Source: JAZGGS01 sp963749485 (GTDB lineage: Bacteria; Bacteroidota; Ignavibacteria; Ignavibacteriales; Ignavibacteriaceae). Taken from it: a stretch of DNA of 64,000 bases. A program made the translations under genes and the position numbers. The stretch lies in contig CAVVMV010000002.1 in assembly GCA_963749485.1 (NCBI GenBank), positions 186,001 through 250,000 of the forward strand, read 5' to 3'. The notes beneath the pieces are model-generated. The model was not told the DNA's origin and ran no database searches. It saw nothing but the letters and a program-made list of their open reading frames with translations. Below, piece by piece: positions 46,789-57,313 of the stretch (positions are counted from its first letter, which is position 1; each line of letters opens with the position of its first letter).

Positions 46789-47603
46789 ATGATAAATCGG
46801 AAAAAACTTTTTGATAAATATCTTGATCTTCTTGGCGTTAAAGCATCTTCTCCATCGTTTGAATTTCTCTGCAGAATTGTTCGGGCACATCTTTTAAAGA
46901 TTCCCTTTGAAAATGTTTCCAAACTTCTATATAAAAAACAGGGAATGGATGATATTCCCGATCTTCATACCTACTTGAATGGGATTGAAAAGTATAACTT
47001 CGGCGGAACGTGCTATGCAAATAATTATCCACCTTAATCAGCTACTTAGTCATCTTGGTTTTGATGTTATGCTTTGCGGTGCTGATATGAAAAACCCAGA
47101 TGTACATCTTATAAACATAGTAACTAGTTGATGGGTATGAATACATTGTTGACGGTGGTTATGCTGCACCTTTCCTTGAACCACTGCCAAGATTTTTAAC
47201 CAACGACTATATTCTTAATCTTGGTCCTGAAAAATTTATTCTTAAACCGCAGGATAAAAACGGATTATCAAAACTTGAGCAGTATTATAATGGTGAGTTT
47301 AAACACTGGTACACTGCAAAACCGAAGCCGCGCAGTATTGATGAATTCCGTGGGGTGATTAAAGATTCTTATGCAGATGATGCAATGTTTATGAACATTT
47401 TTCGTATTACACGTTTTACAGCAAGCGGTTCGTTTGTCATGAGGAACCTGCAGCTAACGGAAACCAACCAATCATTGACAACCACAATTGAGATACTACG
47501 AAATGAGATTCCAGACATTGTTGAGAAAAAATTTCTAATCCCGGCTGATGTTGTAGAAGAAGCTCTCGGTACGCTTAAGGAATTAAGAAACACTTTTGAT
47601 TAA
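46789..47603 (+). CDS. Arylamine N-acetyltransferase family protein (frameshifted)
   Basis: Acetyl-CoA-dependent NAT fold enzyme. The catalytic triad is spread over three frames: Cys in FGGTCYANN (46995-47020), His in NPDVHLINIV (about 47095-47125) and Asp in YIVDGGYAAPF (about 47145-47175). Breaks lie near 47025 and 47130. The C-terminal part (YFRITRFTASGSFVMRNLQL-like) runs to 47603. Joined length is about 270 residues, normal for NAT. Substrate unknown. Confidence 0.82.
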
Positions 47604-47762
47604 TAATTCTTTTGTATTTTCCTTTTTGATTTAGCAACTTTACTAAAATAAAATTTATTCAGTTACCCTTTGTTTTCTCCTGTTTACCGAACAATTTGCG
47701 CGCTTAAATAATTTTTTTGCATTTGCCTCGCTGATTTATCAAATTTACTACAATAATTTTTG
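47601..47762 (+). repeat. Imperfect 57-base direct repeat before the second TonB receptor
   Basis: 47601-47657 and 47706-47762 align without gaps over 57 bases with about 13 differences; both share TGATTTA.CAA.TTTACTA. The first copy begins at the stop codon of the NAT gene, the second ends 30 bases before the receptor ATG. The duplication may carry promoter or operator function. Confidence 0.5.
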
Positions 47763-47792
47763 TTTACATCTTACTCAATTTTAGAAAAGCCA

Positions 47793-49932
47793 ATGAAATT
47801 ATTCTTTGCTGTTATCTTATTTTCTTTACTGCCCGTATTAATTTTTAGCCAGACTAAAATTTCTGGAAAGGTTATTGATAACACCAATCAGCCGCTGCCG
47901 GGAGCGAATGTTTTTATAAAAGATTCTTACGATGGCGTTTCTTCAAATGTAGATGGATCGTTCTCCTTTACAACTGAAGAAGAGGGAGATGCATTTCTTG
48001 TTGTAAGTTTTGTTGGCTACAAAACCAAAGAGGAAAGTATTCTGCTAGCAGGAAGTGATATTAATATTGAAATTATTCTTGAGGAAGAAGCAAAGGAGCT
48101 TGGTGCGGTTGTAATTTCTGCAGGATCATTTGAAGCAAGTGATGAAAACAAAGCGGTGATTTTAAGACCGCTCGATATTGTAACAACCGGTGCGGATGCG
48201 GATATTTACAGCGCACTGGAAACTTTACCGGGCACACAGCAAATTGGTGAAACAGAAGGACTTTTTGTTCGCGGCGGATCTTCTGCAGAAACTGTTACAA
48301 TTATTGATGAAATGGTTGTTCAGAAACCGTTTTATACAAGCGTTCCGGATATTCCTTCGCGCGGAAGATTCTCACCTTTTTTATTTAAAGGAATTATTTT
48401 CAGCACTGGCGGATATTCTGCAAAATACGGGCAGGCACTTTCTTCGGCACTTGTTCTGAATACCCAGGATCTTGCAGATCAAACTTTAACCGCAATTAAT
48501 TTAATGATATTAGGTCTCGGCGGTGCGCATGTGCAGCGATGGGAAGAATCATCTTTTGCTATTGAGGGCGCTTACTACAACCTCGGACCGTATGTTAATA
48601 CCTTCGAACAAAGACAGGAATGGGATACTGCGCCGCTTGGTTTTGAAGGTTCAATGAACTACCGGCTTAAAACTTCTAAAACAGGAATGCTTAAAGCATT
48701 ACGGTTCATTCAGCTATGGAGATCTTTCGCTGTATACCGAAAACCTTGATGATCTTTCTACAAAAGATTTCACAAAATTAAGATCTGATAATTACTATTC
48801 TAATATTACTTACAGGGAAATTCTTGGAGATGACTGGACTTTATTTACCGGAGCATCTTTCAGTCTTGATAAAGATTGGATCGACTTAAACATTGACAAA
48901 GTTAAACAGGATGAAATATTAAACCAGGGTAGAATAGTCAGTAACCAAGCAGGTGTTTAATAGTTCATTTATTACTTTCGGCGGCGATGTTCAGAATATG
49001 ATTTATAAAAGTGCTTTTAATGATTTAAGCGGAAAGATTGATGAAGTTTATCTTGCCGGATTTTTGGAAACCGATATCTTTTTTACAAATGATCTTGCTG
49101 CAAGAGTTGGCATAAGAGGCGAGCATTCCAAATTGCTTGGAAAATATAATTTAGCGCCGCGAGTTTCTCTTGCATACAGACTCGGGATTTACGACCAGCT
49201 TAACTTTGCTTACGGAAAATTTTACCAAACACCCTTTAAAGATTTCCTGATACAGACAACTGATTTTGAGTTTGAAAATGCTTCACACTACATTTTTAAT
49301 TACCAGCATATAAGTGATGAAAGAACTTTCAGGATAGAAGTTTACTATAAAGATTATGATAAGCTTGCAAAGGGTACAATATTCACATATCCTTATTTAA
49401 ATCTTCCGGAAGTTCCTTTCAGCAATGATGGAAGCGGTCATGCAAAAGGAGTTGACATTTTCTGGAGAGACCGGGAAACTTTTGATATGACCGATTACTG
49501 GCTTTCTTATTCTTACCTTGATACAAAACGAGATTTTATAAATTATCCCACGCTGGCAATGCCAACCTTTGCAACACCCGCACACTTTTTCTGCGGTGGT
49601 TAAACATTGGGTGTCTGCAATTACAACCAGCTTTGGTTTAACCTATACTTTTGCTACGGGAAGACCTTATTACAATCCAAACAATCCGGAGTTCCTCGGC
49701 GACAGGGCAAGGAATTATAACAATCTTAGTTTAAATGCCAGCTATTCTTACAACAATATTTAATAACTTTACCGTAATATTTTTCTCGGTTGATAATCTT
49801 ATTGGATTTAAAAATATTTACAGCTATAATTTTTCCACCGATGGCACGATTAAAAGACCTGTGCTTCCTACGGCAACCCGTGCATTTTTCTTAGGAGTAT
49901 TTATTTCAGTCGGGCAGGCAAGCCCGTTTTAA
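47793..49932 (+). CDS. Second TonB-dependent receptor (several frameshifts)
   Basis: Outer-membrane receptor. ATG at 47793 opens a signal peptide (MKLFFAVILFSLLPVLIFSQ), then a CarboxypepD_reg-like domain (KISGKVIDNTNQPLPGANVF), a plug (LETLPGTQQIGETEGLFVRGG, GGYSAKYGQALSSALVL) and a barrel. The frame changes near 48700, 48945, 49590 and 49750, but barrel strands can be followed to FLGVFISVG near 49905. The last residues before the 49930 stop overlap a hairpin and may not be native. Either a pseudogene or, more likely, a sequence with indel errors. Its plug ends in FSTGGYSAKYGQ, which is typical of Bacteroidota receptors for unknown ligands. Confidence 0.82.
49911..49930 (+). terminator. Small hairpin at the receptor 3' end
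   Basis: CGGGC (49911-49915) and GCCCG (49922-49926) flank a six-base loop and are followed by TTTT. It could be a short terminator or a decayed copy of the GC-rich palindrome found at 43430. Confidence 0.35.
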
Positions 49933-49945
49933 AAAAGGAGTTAAA

Positions 49946-50656
49946 ATGAAAATAATTCTAACTATTAGTAATATGCTTTTTAACAGCAACAGGCATACAT
50001 GCTGATGATAGCAAATATGAAAAAGCAATGAAAAAAAATCTTGCTAAAATTGATTCTGCAATGAATGTTAGCTGCAATGCTGGATGTAGCAAACGGTTTT
50101 GAAAGAATTGCCTTTGCAGAAAAAGATAAATGGCTGCCTTATTATTATGCTTCTTTTATGTTAACGCTTGCCAGCTTTACTGATACAACGGCAGACAATA
50201 AGGATGGCTATCTTGATAAAGCCGATACCTTTATAAACATTGCAGACTCACTTGAAGAAGATGAATCTGAAATATATGTTTTAAAGGGAATGATTGCACA
50301 GGCACGCATGCAGATTGATCCGATGAACCGGTGGATGAAATACGGACCAATTGCCAATAATAATTTTTTAAAAGCAATGAAGCTAGATACATTAAACCCG
50401 CGACCAGAATATTTGCAGGGTGTTAGTTTATATTACACACCGGAACAATTTGGCGGAGGACCTGTCCCGGCAAAACGACTGTCTGGAAAAATCATTGGAA
50501 AAGTATAACCAGTTTGTTCCCGATAACGATCTAATGCCAAACTGGGGAAGAGAAATGACTGAGCAGATGCTTGGGCAAATAAATGCAGAATCTGAAGAGG
50601 TTGAGGAAGTACAGGAAGAGACAAATGAAATACTTGAAGAAGTTAAGGAAGAGTAA
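49946..50656 (+). CDS. Exported helical, TPR-like protein of unknown function (frameshifted)
   Basis: An ATG at 49946 follows AAGGAG closely and starts a signal-like segment, but the frame breaks at once (near 49965 and 50065). The main part (50065-50505) is helical, with AMLDVANGFERIAFAEKDKW, LPYYYASFMLTLASF and repeated DKADTFINIADSLEEDESEIYVLKG-type helices resembling tetratricopeptide repeats; a last part after a break near 50480 ends in an acidic Glu-rich tail (EEVEEVQEETNEILEEV). It lies 13 bases after the receptor and may belong to the same transcript. No function can be assigned. Confidence 0.6.
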
Positions 50657-50675
50657 GCAAATTCATTCTGTTTAT

Positions 50676-51767
50676 TTATTGGTTAACAGCAGGCACAATA
50701 TAATCTGCAACAATACTTACAATTGCTCTTTCGTGCTGATCGGCAGTCTCCCAATCCAGGTGGTTATCCGCTGTAGTTACAACAATTAAGTTCAAATCGG
50801 GAAAGTTGATAACAAACTGCCCGCCGTAACCAATTGCCAGGAATACCTCGTGGTTATTTATTTCACCAAGCCACCAGAGGTAACCATAATTAACGTTGTG
50901 CAAATCTCCCCAGTTATTAGTACCTGAAAAATTAGTATAGTTTGTTAAAGATTCTATAACCCACGTAACCGGAACAATTTGTTCTCCGTTCATCATGCCA
51001 AGATTCATATAAAGATAGCCAAGCTTAGCCATATTCCTTGGTGTGAAATACATATTGTTTCCACCAAAATAATATCCTTGCGGACCTCTTTGCCAGTCAG
51101 CCAATTCGACACCCATTTTATCCAATAAATATTCTTCGGCAAAATCCTTTGTGTTCATCCCGCTGGCTTTTGTGATTATTGCAGAGAGCAGATGAGTTTG
51201 GAAAGTATTATAAGAAAATGTGCTTCCCGGATCATATAACAAAGGAAACTCTATTGTTGTCTTTATCCAGTTTGAGGTATAATAAATTTGTTCATAGTTA
51301 TATCGTTCATGTTCAATCCCAAAGCGCATCATTAACAAATTTCTTATGGTAATATCATGTTTCCTTGGATCGATTGCGGGATAAACATATTCCGGAAAGA
51401 AGTCCAACATTTTTAAATTCAAATTGTCTAAGTGCCCGTCACGTAATGCAATGCCGGTCATCGCTGAAAGAAAAGATTTGGAAACAGATTTAACATTGTG
51501 AGCAATATCTTTTCCAAAACCATTGTAATATTCCTCTGCAACAATGTACCCGTTTCTTATAACCAGAATGCAATCAACAAAACCCCTGTTCTCCCCTTGT
51601 GCTATAGCTTCTGCAAGAAGCTGTGAATTCATTCCTTGTTCTTCGGGAGTTGAAGTTGGCCAGTTGAATGATGAAGCACCAGGTCCGGTAGGTCCTTCGC
51701 TGCACGAAGAAAGAAAAAGAAGTGCAAATAATAATGTTAAACCGAAAATTTTTCCTAAATATTTCAT
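50676..51767 (-). CDS. Beta-lactamase-class-C-like serine hydrolase, lipoprotein
   Basis: A 363-residue serine hydrolase. The start is ATG 51767, with GGAGAG about 9 bases upstream; a longer frame start at 51800 lacks this. The lipoprotein Cys is residue 22 (LFLSSC). The nucleophile motif S-x-x-K is S94-V-S-K97 in HNVKSVSKSFLSAMTG, and the Tyr motif is in FSYNTFQTHL. The general class holds esterases and peptidases; being a surface or periplasmic lipoprotein excludes a cytoplasmic role. It is convergent with the preceding helical protein. Substrate unknown. Confidence 0.87.
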   Translation of the reverse strand: MKYLGKIFGLTLLFALLFLSSCSEGPTGPGASSFNWPTSTPEEQGMNSQLLAEAIAQGENRGFVDCILVIRNGYIVAEEYYNGFGKDIAHNVKSVSKSFLSAMTGIALRDGHLDNLNLKMLDFFPEYVYPAIDPRKHDITIRNLLMMRFGIEHERYNYEQIYYTSNWIKTTIEFPLLYDPGSTFSYNTFQTHLLSAIITKASGMNTKDFAEEYLLDKMGVELADWQRGPQGYYFGGNNMYFTPRNMAKLGYLYMNLGMMNGEQIVPVTWVIESLTNYTNFSGTNNWGDLHNVNYGYLWWLGEINNHEVFLAIGYGGQFVINFPDLNLIVVTTADNHLDWETADQHERAIVSIVADYIVPAVNQ

Positions 51768-52007
51768 CTCTGTAAACTCTCCTTTTTTCAGTGAGTTCAA
51801 TTAGAAACAGAATCTAAATAAGAAACTAAAATGAAAATTACACTATCAGCAGAGCATTTCAAACCAAATAATTGGTGTTTTTGTTTCAAAGTGTAAAGGC
51901 AATGTTTTTTTCTTCTTACATTAACCTCATTTCGTACTTTCATATTTTTCGTCTCCATTTCATAAGTTTAAACCTGTAATTCTAATTTTAAAAGAGGAGA
52001 AATTAAA

Positions 52008-52169
52008 ATGGGTAAAAAAGTTGAAGTAGCAGGAATAATGGGACCAATCTGGTTTATGGGATGGTTGTTTACTATCGGATTTCTTCAAGTATCATTTTTT
52101 AAAGGATTGCTGGCACTAATTATCTGGCCTTATTATATAGGCGATTTTCTTGCTGCAGCAATAAAGTAA
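52008..52169 (+). CDS. Small membrane protein, 53 residues
   Basis: ATG at 52008 is preceded by GAGGAGA at a good distance. The product MGKKVEVAGIMGPIWFMGWL continues with a second hydrophobic segment (FFKGLLALIIWPYYIGDFLA), giving a likely two-helix hairpin. It ends 6 bases before the racemase start, so both are probably translated from one message. I do not recognise a family; function unknown. Confidence 0.7.
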   Translation: MGKKVEVAGIMGPIWFMGWLFTIGFLQVSFFKGLLALIIWPYYIGDFLAAAIK

Positions 52170-52175
52170 GTAAAA

Positions 52176-52865
52176 ATGAAAACCATTGGTTTAATAGGCG
52201 GAACGGGCTGGGTTTCTACAATTGAGTATTACAGGTTTATAAACGAGGGAATTAATAAAAAACTTGGCGGACTTAACTCCGCGCAGTGTTTAATTTATTC
52301 TTTTAACTATGAAGAGATTGATAAACTGGTAAAACAGGATAACATTGAGGGAGTTTATCCAATGGTTCTTGATGCTGCGAAAAAATTACAAAGTGCTTCG
52401 GCAGATTTTATTGTTTTATGCGCAAACACTTTACACCAGTACGTTGATAAACTTGAAAAAGTTATTGATCTGCCGATTGTACACATTGCCGATGCTACTG
52501 CAAAGGTTATTAAGCAAAAAGGTTTAACAAAAGTTGGTTTGCTTGGTACACGTTTTACAATGGAGATGGATTTTTATACAAAGCGTTTAAAAGATGCAGG
52601 AATTGAAACACTCACCCCGGAAAAACCACAACGCGATTTTATTCACGATTCAATTATAAATGAAATGCTTCACGATAATTTTAAGAAGGAAACAAGGGAG
52701 AAGTTTCTTTCAATAATTGATGATCTCCAAACAAAAGGTGCAGAAGGAATAGTTTTGGGATGTACAGAAATTCCTCTTTTAATAAAACAGGAAGATGTTA
52801 AACTCCCCCTGCTTAATACATTAGAAATACACGCAGCTGCTGTTGTGGATTATGCGGTTGGTTGA
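52176..52865 (+). CDS. Aspartate/glutamate racemase family protein
   Basis: PLP-independent racemase fold, 229 residues. The N-terminal IGLIGGTGWVSTIEYYR is the family start; the two catalytic Cys are C82 (LCANTLH) and C196 (LGCTEIPLL). Both are kept, so racemase activity is likely. By family knowledge the substrate would be aspartate, glutamate or another amino acid; specificity cannot be read from the sequence. The frame is unbroken. Confidence 0.92.
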   Translation: MKTIGLIGGTGWVSTIEYYRFINEGINKKLGGLNSAQCLIYSFNYEEIDKLVKQDNIEGVYPMVLDAAKKLQSASADFIVLCANTLHQYVDKLEKVIDLPIVHIADATAKVIKQKGLTKVGLLGTRFTMEMDFYTKRLKDAGIETLTPEKPQRDFIHDSIINEMLHDNFKKETREKFLSIIDDLQTKGAEGIVLGCTEIPLLIKQEDVKLPLLNTLEIHAAAVVDYAVG

Positions 52866-52880
52866 CAAGTTCCCTGTAAA

Positions 52881-52900
52881 GCAAATCGCTGATTCGCTAT
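52881..52900. repeat. Short motif shared with 61475-61495
   Basis: CGCTGATTCGCT occurs here 20 bases after the racemase gene and again after nfnB. At 61475 it forms a GAGCGA/TCGCTC hairpin; here the left arm is weaker. Probably a small dispersed repeat. Confidence 0.3.
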
Positions 52901-52994
52901 AATTTTGTTTTTAATATTCTGGAAATAGAATAATAATATTTATAACTTTGAATAAATTTCTTTCAAATAATTAAATCCGAAAATCGAGGGGGCA

Positions 52995-53536
52995 ATGATG
53001 AAAAACGAAGCACTTTTACCAATCGAAAATATCACATCTAAAATTCATCTTATAAGAAACGAAAAAGTTATGCTTGATTCTGATCTTGCAGAACTTTACG
53101 GTGTTGAGACTAAAGTGCTGGTACAGGCTGTAAAAAGGAATATTGACCGGTTTCCGCAGGATTTTATGTTTCAGCTAACTATCAACCAGTATAAAATCTT
53201 GAGGTCACAAACTGTGACCTCAAATTGGGGTGGTAGAAGATATCCCCCATATGTTTTTACAGAGCAGGGTGTGGCGATGTTGTCAAGCGTGCTGAAAAGT
53301 AAGCGGGCAATAAAAGTTAATATTTCAATAATTAGGGCTTTTGTAGAACTGAGAAAATTTCTTTATAGTAATGAAAAGCTTGCTAAAAAACTTACAACTT
53401 TAGAGCTGGAAACAAAGCAAAATTTGAGGAACAGCAAAAACAAATAACGCTGATCTTCGAAGCAATTAAGCAGTTAATTAAAGAAGAACAGAAAACCAAA
53501 AAACCGGTTGGCTTTACACTGCCAAAGAAAAGGTAA
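52995..53536 (+). CDS. ORF6N (KilA-N-related) DNA-binding-type protein (frameshifted)
   Basis: About 180 residues when joined. The ORF6N domain fills the first half (IRNEKVMLDSDLAELYGVET, VKRNIDRFPQDFMFQLT, RYPPYVFTEQGVAMLSSVL). The frame changes near 53428 and the C-terminal part continues as KFEEQQKQITLIFEAIKQLI and ends KKPVGFTLPKKR at 53536, the usual tail of this family. Such genes are common as lone accessory genes in Bacteroidota and in phages; a DNA-binding or phage-defence role is suspected in the family but not established. Confidence 0.88.
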
Positions 53537-53900
53537 CCTGCTTAGTGAGGATATATTTTACACGTTAGAAATCCAGCGGCGCTAATCGTGGATTAGCAGT
53601 ATGAATCCGAGCTGCAAAAGGCAAAGCCGGATGGAGTTCACTGATGAGATCAAAATGTTAGCCTTTTTCAAATATGACATGCAAAACAATCTAATCCGGC
53701 GGCCAGATGATATTCGTTAAGCGGTTGATCAACATACCTTGTCGATGATATAATTTCAATTATGCCACCAATATTTTTAGTTAAGTTTAGCAGAAACCTG
53801 CTTAAGTTCTTCCGAATCGATGATTGCTTTTATGGTCTCGAAAATATCCTCATTATCGGTGTGGAATCCTATGCGCTGGTAACCGGCAGTTACAATTAAT
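53537..53900. other. Gap of 360 bases between ORF6N and galK
   Basis: Holds a small hairpin (CTAATCGTGGATTAG around 53582-53597), a loosely symmetric GC-rich stretch, and on the minus strand a short open reading frame described separately. No RNA gene or insertion element is seen. Confidence 0.4.
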
Positions 53901-53916
53901 TTAACTCCCGGTATTA
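53777..53916 (-). pseudogene. Short coding-like remnant beside galK
   Basis: On the minus strand, one base out of frame with the galK 3' end, the sequence reads IPGVKLIVTAGYQRIGFHTD, continues DIFETIKAIIDSEELKQVSA and stops at 53777-53779. It has codon use and helix pattern like a real protein C-terminus but no start. It is either a frame-shifted extension of galK or the remnant of another gene; the family is not recognised. Confidence 0.35.
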
Positions 53917-55190
53917 AAATAACTGTTTATGTATACAGCACCTTTAGAGCGAATAGATAAAATCTTTGCGCTTCCTTTCCCAAAAACCGGTTCAATTAAT
54001 TTTATATATCCTTCAACTAATTTAGCGGGCAGGTACACTTGAATTGTTCCGGCAAATCCACCACCGTGAACACGGCATGCACCTTCTTTTATTTCTTCAA
54101 TGTATCTTTCGGTAATAGCCAGTGCGAGTGAAACACCTTGTTCATAAACCTTTTTCGGAGAATAAATATTCTGCAGCCATTTAAAAGAAGAATTACCCGA
54201 TTGATTAACTAACTCTAAATACTTACTAAAATCATTATTTCTAAGTGCAGCAACCTGGTGAACAACTTTTTCATTTTCTTCTATATAATGCATCGCTCTT
54301 AGAATAGCTCTATCACCTAATTCTGTTCTTAATTTTTTGCAGTTAGAGAGAAGATCATTCATAGAAATATCTCTGCAAAATTCTTTATTAAAAAATTTTG
54401 CTACAGATTTCATTTCATTGGGAATAGAGGCATAATCATCGGTTAAATCAGCATGACTCCCGCCGGTATCAACCATAATTATTTTATATCCCGTAGATTC
54501 AAAATCAAAATCTATTGTTTCTACTTTGGGAGCTTGCGGGTTTTCGAAATCGATGCTTATTATACCTCCAAAAGCAGATGCCATCTGATCCATTAATCCA
54601 CAAGGTTTTCCGAAATAATTGTTTTCAGCCTGCTGCCCTGCTATAGCAATTTGCTTTGATGAAATTTTATTCTCATTATAAAGTGCATTGAAAATAGTTC
54701 CAATTAATACTTCGATAGATGCAGATGAACTTAATCCGGAACCTGTTAAAACTTCACTCGAAACAAATGCATTAAATCCTCCAATTCCATAACCCAGTTC
54801 TGTAAACCGGAAAGCAATACCACGGATTAAAGCGTTAGTAGTTCCTTCCTCTTCTCTCTTTTTTTTCAGTTCATTAAGATTAACAAAGAATGGTGTATCG
54901 TATCCTTCAGAATAGATTGTTACATCGTTACTATTATTATAATTACATACAGAAATTGTATCAAGATTAACACTGGCTGCCAGAACACGCCCATGGTTAT
55001 GATCAGTATGATTACCCCCTAACTCAGTACGCCCGGGTGAACTAAAAATATGAAGATCAACATCTCCAAATTTAGCTTTGTGTTTATCAATTAATATTTT
55101 ATATCGTTCGAATTGAGAATTTAATAAACCCGGTTCTTCTCCATATAAGATTCTAAGAGCATTCTTTAGTTTACTCTCATTAAAATTCAT
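53901..55190 (-). CDS. galK: Galactokinase
   Basis: GHMP kinase that phosphorylates galactose at C1. The 429-residue protein has the galactokinase signature GRTELGGNHTDHNHG near residue 52, the ATP loop LTGSGLSSSASIEVLIG, and the third GHMP motif ACRVHGGGFAGTIQVYL. The signature differs from the common GRVNLIGEHTDYNxG (TELGGN in place of NLIGEH), a variant that occurs in Firmicutes and Bacteroidota enzymes. No other Leloir gene is nearby. The frame is unbroken except for uncertainty at the very C-terminus (see the remnant beside it). Confidence 0.92.
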   Translation of the reverse strand: MNFNESKLKNALRILYGEEPGLLNSQFERYKILIDKHKAKFGDVDLHIFSSPGRTELGGNHTDHNHGRVLAASVNLDTISVCNYNNSNDVTIYSEGYDTPFFVNLNELKKKREEEGTTNALIRGIAFRFTELGYGIGGFNAFVSSEVLTGSGLSSSASIEVLIGTIFNALYNENKISSKQIAIAGQQAENNYFGKPCGLMDQMASAFGGIISIDFENPQAPKVETIDFDFESTGYKIIMVDTGGSHADLTDDYASIPNEMKSVAKFFNKEFCRDISMNDLLSNCKKLRTELGDRAILRAMHYIEENEKVVHQVAALRNNDFSKYLELVNQSGNSSFKWLQNIYSPKKVYEQGVSLALAITERYIEEIKEGACRVHGGGFAGTIQVYLPAKLVEGYIKLIEPVFGKGSAKILSIRSKGAVYINSYFNTGS

Positions 55191-55257
55191 CAGGTGTTCT
55201 CAATTTATTGAATTTTAAATCCGTAGTGAGCATCAATTAAAATTATGCCGGATTTTT

Positions 55258-56899
55258 CTACTTTAGAAGAATTAGCTTTTTCGTCTGGCTAAGGTTGCCT
55301 GCGTTGAGACGGTAAAAATAAATCCCTGAGCTTAAATGCGAGGCATCAAAATCAATTGTATAATTACCGGCCGGCTGCCACTGATTAACGAGGATTTCTA
55401 TTTCACTTCCGAAAACATCAAACACAGATAATTCTATTTCACCTGCCGAAGGGAGCGAATACCGTATAGTTGTTGAAGGGTTAAAAGGGTTTGGATAATT
55501 TTGTTCAAGAGTAAATTCAACCACCCCCGTAAAATCAACTTCGATTATTCTGGAGTAGCTAATTGTACCGTCATAGTCAATCTGTTTTAACCGGTAAGAA
55601 TAAACGCCGGCGATAAGGTTGTCATCTGTGAAAGTGTAATGTTTTGCTTCCGTTGTTGTTCCGTAACCTTCTATAAACCCTATCTTCACCCAACCGTTGT
55701 TGTCATTCTGAGTGAAACGAAGAATCTCAAAACCACTATTGTTAGTCTCTGTTGCGGTAGACCAATTCAAGTTAACTTTATTCCCTGCCTGTAGAGCAGT
55801 AAATGAAACTAACTCAACTGGTAATGGGTTTTCACTGTCTGTAAATCTTGCAACATAATTTGCCTGGATGTTGCTGCCCACCTGGTTGAATGCACCGCCA
55901 ATTATCATTGAACCGGTTGAACCTTGAACAGCCATCGCATCAACTGAACCGGTTGCCCCTTCTCCAATTGGAGACCAGGTTGAATTAACCATATTGAATT
56001 TTGCTATCCTGTTTGCAGGCTGACTGCCGGCAGTTGTAAACATACCGCCAACATAAAGATCATTTTCGCTTTGCTGAATTGAAAAAACCGATCCGTTTAC
56101 ACCATCGCCAAGAGTATGCCATGCAGAACCATCCCACCTTGCTATCCTGCCGGGAACACTTCCGCCTGCCATTGTAAATACTCCACCCACATAAACATCG
56201 CTGCCAACAATAGAAATAGCCCTGACGATTCCATTTACGCCGCCGCCAACATCCGACCAGTTATTACCATCCCATTTAGCCAGGCTGGTTACATTATTAC
56301 CTCCGGCAATATTGAAAATACCCCCGGCATATACATCATTTCCCGAAACAGCAATAGCATTAACTTCGTTATTAATACCACTGCCCAAAGGAGACCAGGA
56401 AACACCATCCCATTTAGCAATCTGTTTGCAGAAATCTCCACCCGCCTCTGTAAAGAAACCGCCGGCATAAAGATTAGTTCCGCTTACTGCTAAACACAAA
56501 ATAAGTTCATTTACTCCCTGCCCGAGTGCCGACCAGTTTGAACCATCCCACTTGGCAATATTATTAACAGGAACGCCGCCTGCCATGAGAAAAAAAGCCC
56601 GCCACATAAATATCGTTTCCAATTACTGCAATTGCATTAACTTCACCGTTCAAACCAGAACCAAGAGCAGACCATGAACTGCCATCCCACTTGGCAATAT
56701 TGTTTACGAGTGTTCCTCCGGCTAAAGCAAATAATCCTCCTACATAAACATCGTTATCTAAAACAGCAACTGCCTTAGACGTGCTGCTTAAACCGTCGCC
56801 CAAAGTAAACCACTCAATATTTTCATCAATTGTTTGCGAGTATGTTAACGGCGAAAAAATAAATAGTACAATTAACGCAATGATAATTCTATCTTTCAA
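55258..56899 (-). CDS. T9SS-exported repeat protein with C-terminal sorting domain (frameshifted)
   Basis: Signal peptide at residues 1-22, then about seven repeats of some 46 residues built on IAKWDG.SWS.LG.GVN, VNAIAV.GNDVYVGG.F..AGG; these likely form a beta-propeller. The frame breaks near 56580 inside repeat two. After the repeats comes a beta-sandwich (VELVSFTALQAGNKVNLNWS) and the type A sorting domain (NYPNPFNPSTTIRYSLP...GIYFYRLNAG...TKKLILLK), which targets the protein through the type IX secretion system to the surface. The role of the propeller is unknown; such kelch-like repeats often bind carbohydrate or protein. Confidence 0.88.
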
Positions 56900-57313
56900 A
56901 ACTGTCTCCTAATATGAATAAATACTGTTAAAATTCTGCCAGAGTGATGGGTTTGTCGGCAGGAGTACCTGTTCTAAACAAATATACAAAAAAATGGTTA
57001 TATCAACCCACCCGCAAATATCAATTAACAAGAGTTGAAGTTGTGCTGGGGATTCTAATTTAGGTCGAAGAAATTTTTACCATCCCGCCAATAAATTTTT
57101 TAATTAGTTTTACTGCTCACTCTTTAGCTTCGCCTGGATTGATAAAACCATCCGTGGCTGTGATATTCAGCACATAAGTTAAAACATTAAAAGTAAAGTC
57201 ATATCATTAAAAATATCCTTTCATAAAGTTTAAATGGTGTTTGGCCATCATCATCATTACGTTTTACCAAGTTATTATTGACAACCTAATGTTCAAGTTA
57301 AAAGAGGTGTGAT
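56900..57313. other. Gap of about 410 bases between divergent genes
   Basis: No full gene. On the minus strand around 57120-57195 a short open run reads FTFNVLTYVLNITATDGFIN and ends PGEAKE, possibly the end of a lost exported protein, but it has no start and no good family match. The rest is AT-rich. Confidence 0.3.

Noticed and set aside
55258..56899. Repeat array in DNA (seven near-identical blocks)
   Set aside because: The repetition is at protein level, from propeller units of a coding gene, and not a separate DNA repeat.
57100..57200. Minus-strand fragment reading ITATDGFINPGEAKE as a gene
   Set aside because: Too short, without a start or family match; mentioned only in the gap description.
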